Shown: in pieces, positions 13,560-15,576 of the stretch | Position numbering within the stretch: the first letter of the stretch is position 1 | How the letters are laid out: each line of letters begins with the position of its first letter | Source of the DNA: Longimicrobiaceae bacterium | GTDB taxonomy: Bacteria > Gemmatimonadota > Gemmatimonadetes > Longimicrobiales > Longimicrobiaceae | DNA: 15,576 nucleotides | Assembly: GCA_030146875.1 (NCBI GenBank) | Contig: JASLAX010000211.1 | Span: 1-15,576 of the forward strand | Reading direction: 5' to 3' | Notes under the pieces: model-generated | What the model saw: the letters and a program-made list of their open reading frames with translations, nothing else | The model's database searches: none | What the model was told of the DNA's origin: nothing | Translations under genes and position numbers: made by a program

Positions 13560-14452
13560 ACGCGCTCCGTCTTCCACATCACCCCCGCCCGGTAGTCGCG
13601 GTAGCCGTGCACCATGGCGCGCACCTGGCCCGCCTTCCCCCGCGCCAGGGTGCGGGCCGCCAGCTTCGCCAGCTTCCACCCCAGGCGCGCCCGCACCGCG
13701 GCGCGCTCGGCCGCGGGGACCCACTCGTCCAGGAAGCTCAGGTTGTTGCGCACGTAGTAGTACATCTTGCGCGGCGAGTCGCGGCCCACCGTGGAGGACT
13801 CGTAGTGCAGGATGGAGGCGGCCGGGGCCACCACGGTGCGCCACCCGGCGCGCCGGACGCGAAGCGACCAGCTCACGTCCTCGAAGTAGAGGAAGTAGTG
13901 CTCCGGCAGCAGCCCCGCCTCCTCGATGGCGCGGCGCCGCGCCATCACGGCCGTGCCGGGAACGTAGTCCACCTCGCGCAGGCCCGCGAGGGCGGCGGCG
14001 TCCGCGTCGCCGGGGATGTGGCGGGCCTCGGCCAGCCGCCAGCGGATCTCGCCGCCGAACGAGGTGCCCCGCGGCGCCACGGCGTCCTCCACCCGCGGAC
14101 CCACGAGCCCGATGCCGGGGTCGGACTCCAGCGCCGCCACCAGCATCCCGACGCTATCCGGCGGGACCTCGGTGTCGTTGTTGATCACGTAGACGTAGTC
14201 GGCCCCCCGCTCCAGGGCGCGGCGGATCCCCAGGTTGTTGCCGCCCGCGTAGCCCAGGTTGCTCTCCGCCCGGATCGCCTCCACCTCGGGGAACTCCGCC
14301 CGCAGGCGCGCCCAGGAGTCGTCGGCCGAGGCGTTGTCCACCACCACCGGAAAGGTGCCGGGGTGCGACGACGCCAGCACGGTGCGGACGCACCGCGCCG
14401 TGTCGGGGTACGACTGCCAGTTCAGGATCACCACGCCCACGGAGCGCGTCAT
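13556..14452 (-). CDS. Family 2 glycosyltransferase (rhamnosyltransferase-like), copy 2
   Basis: A 298-residue GT2 enzyme starting at ATG 14452, which overlaps the GT4 stop in an ATGA. Seen: VGVVILNWQSYPDTARCVRT (5-24), VVVDNASADDSW (36-47), ESNLGYAGGNNLGIRRAL (63-80), YVYVINNDTEVPPDSV (86-101), VPGTAVMARR (164-173) and HYFLYFEDVSWSLRVRRAGW (185-204). The tail KMYYYVRNNLSFL (229-241) is the typical end motif of this branch. It is a tandem paralogue of copy 1: same motif order and spacing, but most positions between motifs differ, so the duplication is old or the copies came separately. It would add one sugar of the repeat unit at the inner membrane; rhamnose transfer is plausible because of rfbA/rfbC but not shown. 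Confidence 0.9.
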   Translation of the reverse strand: MTRSVGVVILNWQSYPDTARCVRTVLASSHPGTFPVVVDNASADDSWARLRAEFPEVEAIRAESNLGYAGGNNLGIRRALERGADYVYVINNDTEVPPDSVGMLVAALESDPGIGLVGPRVEDAVAPRGTSFGGEIRWRLAEARHIPGDADAAALAGLREVDYVPGTAVMARRRAIEEAGLLPEHYFLYFEDVSWSLRVRRAGWRTVVAPAASILHYESSTVGRDSPRKMYYYVRNNLSFLDEWVPAAERAAVRARLGWKLAKLAARTLARGKAGQVRAMVHGYRDYRAGVMWKTERV

Positions 14453-15534
14453 CGGGCCGCCTGGCTCAGCACGCGCAGCGTGGCCTCGGCGGCGCGGTCC
14501 CACGAGAAGCGCCGCAGGTGGTCGGGGATGCGGGCGGCGAGCCGCTCGCGCACGCCGGAATCGCCGATCAGCCGCGCCAGCGCCCCCGCCACGTCGGACA
14601 CGTCGTGGGGGTTCGCCGTCAGCACCGCGTCGCCCCCCACCTCGGGGAGGGAGGAGACGTCCGAGACGACGAGCGGGGTGCCGCAGGCCAGCGACTCCAG
14701 CACGGGCATGCCGAACCCCTCGTAGTGGGAGACCAGCGCCCCCGCGGCGGCGCCGGTGTAGAGCGCCGGAAGATCCTCCTGCGGCACGTATCCCAGGAAG
14801 CGGACGCGGTCCCGCAGCCCCAGATCCTCCACCAGCCGGCGGGTGCGGTCGAAGTGCCACCCCTCGCCGCCGCAGACGGCCAGGTCCACGTCGATCCCCG
14901 CCTCGCGCAGCAGGGGCAGGGCGCGGATCAGCGCCGCGTGGTTCTTCCGCACCTGCAGCGTGCCCACGGCCAGCACGTACGGCCGCTCCAGCCCGTGCCG
15001 GCGGCGCACCTTCTCCACCCGGTGGCGCGGGGCCGGGCGGAAGCGGCGGGCGTCGTAGCCGTGGTGGATCACCGTGACCCGCTCGGGCTCCACCCCCAGC
15101 ACGCGCACCAGGTCGTCGCGCGTGGAGCGGGAGACGGCGATCAGGTGGTCGGCCCTGCGCGCGGCGTGCCGCGTCGTGAGGGAGAGGCGGGCACGGTCGC
15201 GGCGGCGGAACTGCTCCGGCAGCAGCTCGAACGCCAGGTCGTGCACCGTCACCACGTTCCGCCCGCGCGGCAGCAGGGGCAGGGTGTGCGCGGGGTAGAG
15301 CATGGCCGCCGGGGCGCCGCGCCGCGCCAGGTGCATCGGCAGGCGCAGCGACGTCCACAGCGGCGCGCGGGGCACGCGCACGACCGGGTACGGCAGCGCC
15401 TCGGGGGGCAGGTCGTGCAGGTAGAGGCGCACGTCGGCCGCGGGCGCCACCCGCCCCATGGCCTCGATCAGGGCGAGGATGTAGTTGCCCACCCCCGTGC
15501 GCGCCTCCACCAGCCCGTGCGCGTCGATCCCCAC
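14449..15534 (-). CDS. Family 4 glycosyltransferase (GT-B, group 1)
   Basis: Retaining GT-B glycosyltransferase, 361 residues from GTG 15534. Seen: VEARTGVGNYILAL (9-22), the N-domain acceptor loop; NVVTVHDLAFELLP (93-106); ADHLIAVSRSTRDDLVRVLG (128-147); the domain junction RPYVLAVGTLQVRKNHAALI (184-203); VRFLGYVPQEDLPALY (244-259); and the EX7E donor motif around HYEGFGMPVLESLACGTPLV (270-289) with E272 and E280. All major elements are intact, so it should be active. Start uncertain: the frame stays open for the remaining 14 codons to the window edge. However, GID at residues 2-4 matches where GT4 proteins normally begin (M-x-x-GIDA), which supports GTG 15534. It is the first visible gene of the coupled glycosyltransferase run. 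Confidence 0.88.
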   Translation of the reverse strand: MGIDAHGLVEARTGVGNYILALIEAMGRVAPAADVRLYLHDLPPEALPYPVVRVPRAPLWTSLRLPMHLARRGAPAAMLYPAHTLPLLPRGRNVVTVHDLAFELLPEQFRRRDRARLSLTTRHAARRADHLIAVSRSTRDDLVRVLGVEPERVTVIHHGYDARRFRPAPRHRVEKVRRRHGLERPYVLAVGTLQVRKNHAALIRALPLLREAGIDVDLAVCGGEGWHFDRTRRLVEDLGLRDRVRFLGYVPQEDLPALYTGAAAGALVSHYEGFGMPVLESLACGTPLVVSDVSSLPEVGGDAVLTANPHDVSDVAGALARLIGDSGVRERLAARIPDHLRRFSWDRAAEATLRVLSQAAR

Positions 15535-15576
15535 CCCGCCCGGCGGCAGCGCCGGGGGCGCCGCGCGCGGGGCGCG

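Noticed and set aside
1..15576. tRNA, rRNA, CRISPR array, insertion sequence or phage attachment site
   Set aside because: I looked for these on both strands and saw no direct-repeat array, transposase motif, terminal inverted repeats or RNA-gene-like sequence.

Overview
The window is very GC-rich (visibly above 70%) and gene-dense. It holds part of a surface polysaccharide (capsule or O-antigen type) biosynthesis locus. The organism must have an outer membrane, because the window encodes two Wzi-like outer-membrane beta-barrel proteins and a probable lipoprotein. The GC content, frequent GTG starts, tight 4-base gene overlaps and Ig-like lipoprotein fit a Gemmatimonadota-like (for example Longimicrobium-type) bacterium. 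That placement is an inference from style; no marker gene fixes it.

Layout, read along the minus strand from the right edge. (i) 15534-11824: four glycosyltransferases, one GT4/GT-B enzyme, two tandem GT2 enzymes and one atypical GT-A-like enzyme, each joined to the next by an ATGA or GTGA overlap. (ii) 11823-11347: a 477-base stretch without a gene, with inverted repeats and a purine/pyrimidine-skewed tract. (iii) 11346-8739: a probable lipoprotein with repeated Ig-like/CarboxypepD_reg-like domains, then a Wzx-type flippase. (iv) 7088-8755: the only plus-strand gene, a Wzi-like barrel protein whose 3' end overlaps the flippase 3' end by 17 bases. (v) 6915-3807: rfbA, rfbC and a second Wzi-like gene, overlapping by 4 bases at each junction. 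Back-to-back promoter-like elements lie at 6964-7030, between groups iv and v. (vi) 3637-1: a wecC/wbpA-type dehydrogenase, wecB and a partial PF14907-type nucleotidyltransferase, behind a promoter-like element and a leader hairpin (3706-3767).

How the genes fit together: WecB and the dehydrogenase would convert UDP-GlcNAc to UDP-ManNAc and on to UDP-ManNAcA (or a related aminouronate). RfbA and RfbC supply two of the four dTDP-L-rhamnose steps; RfbB and RfbD are not in the window. The glycosyltransferases would assemble a lipid-linked repeat unit, the flippase would move it across the inner membrane, and the Wzi-like barrels would act at the outer membrane in surface attachment or assembly. 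A Wzy polymerase, the Wza/Wzb/Wzc export machinery and an initiating phosphoglycosyltransferase are absent and presumably lie outside. The least explained parts are the two divergent Wzi paralogues around rfbAC, the Ig-like lipoprotein before the flippase, the nucleotidyltransferase coupled to wecB, and the atypical glycosyltransferase at 11824-12687.
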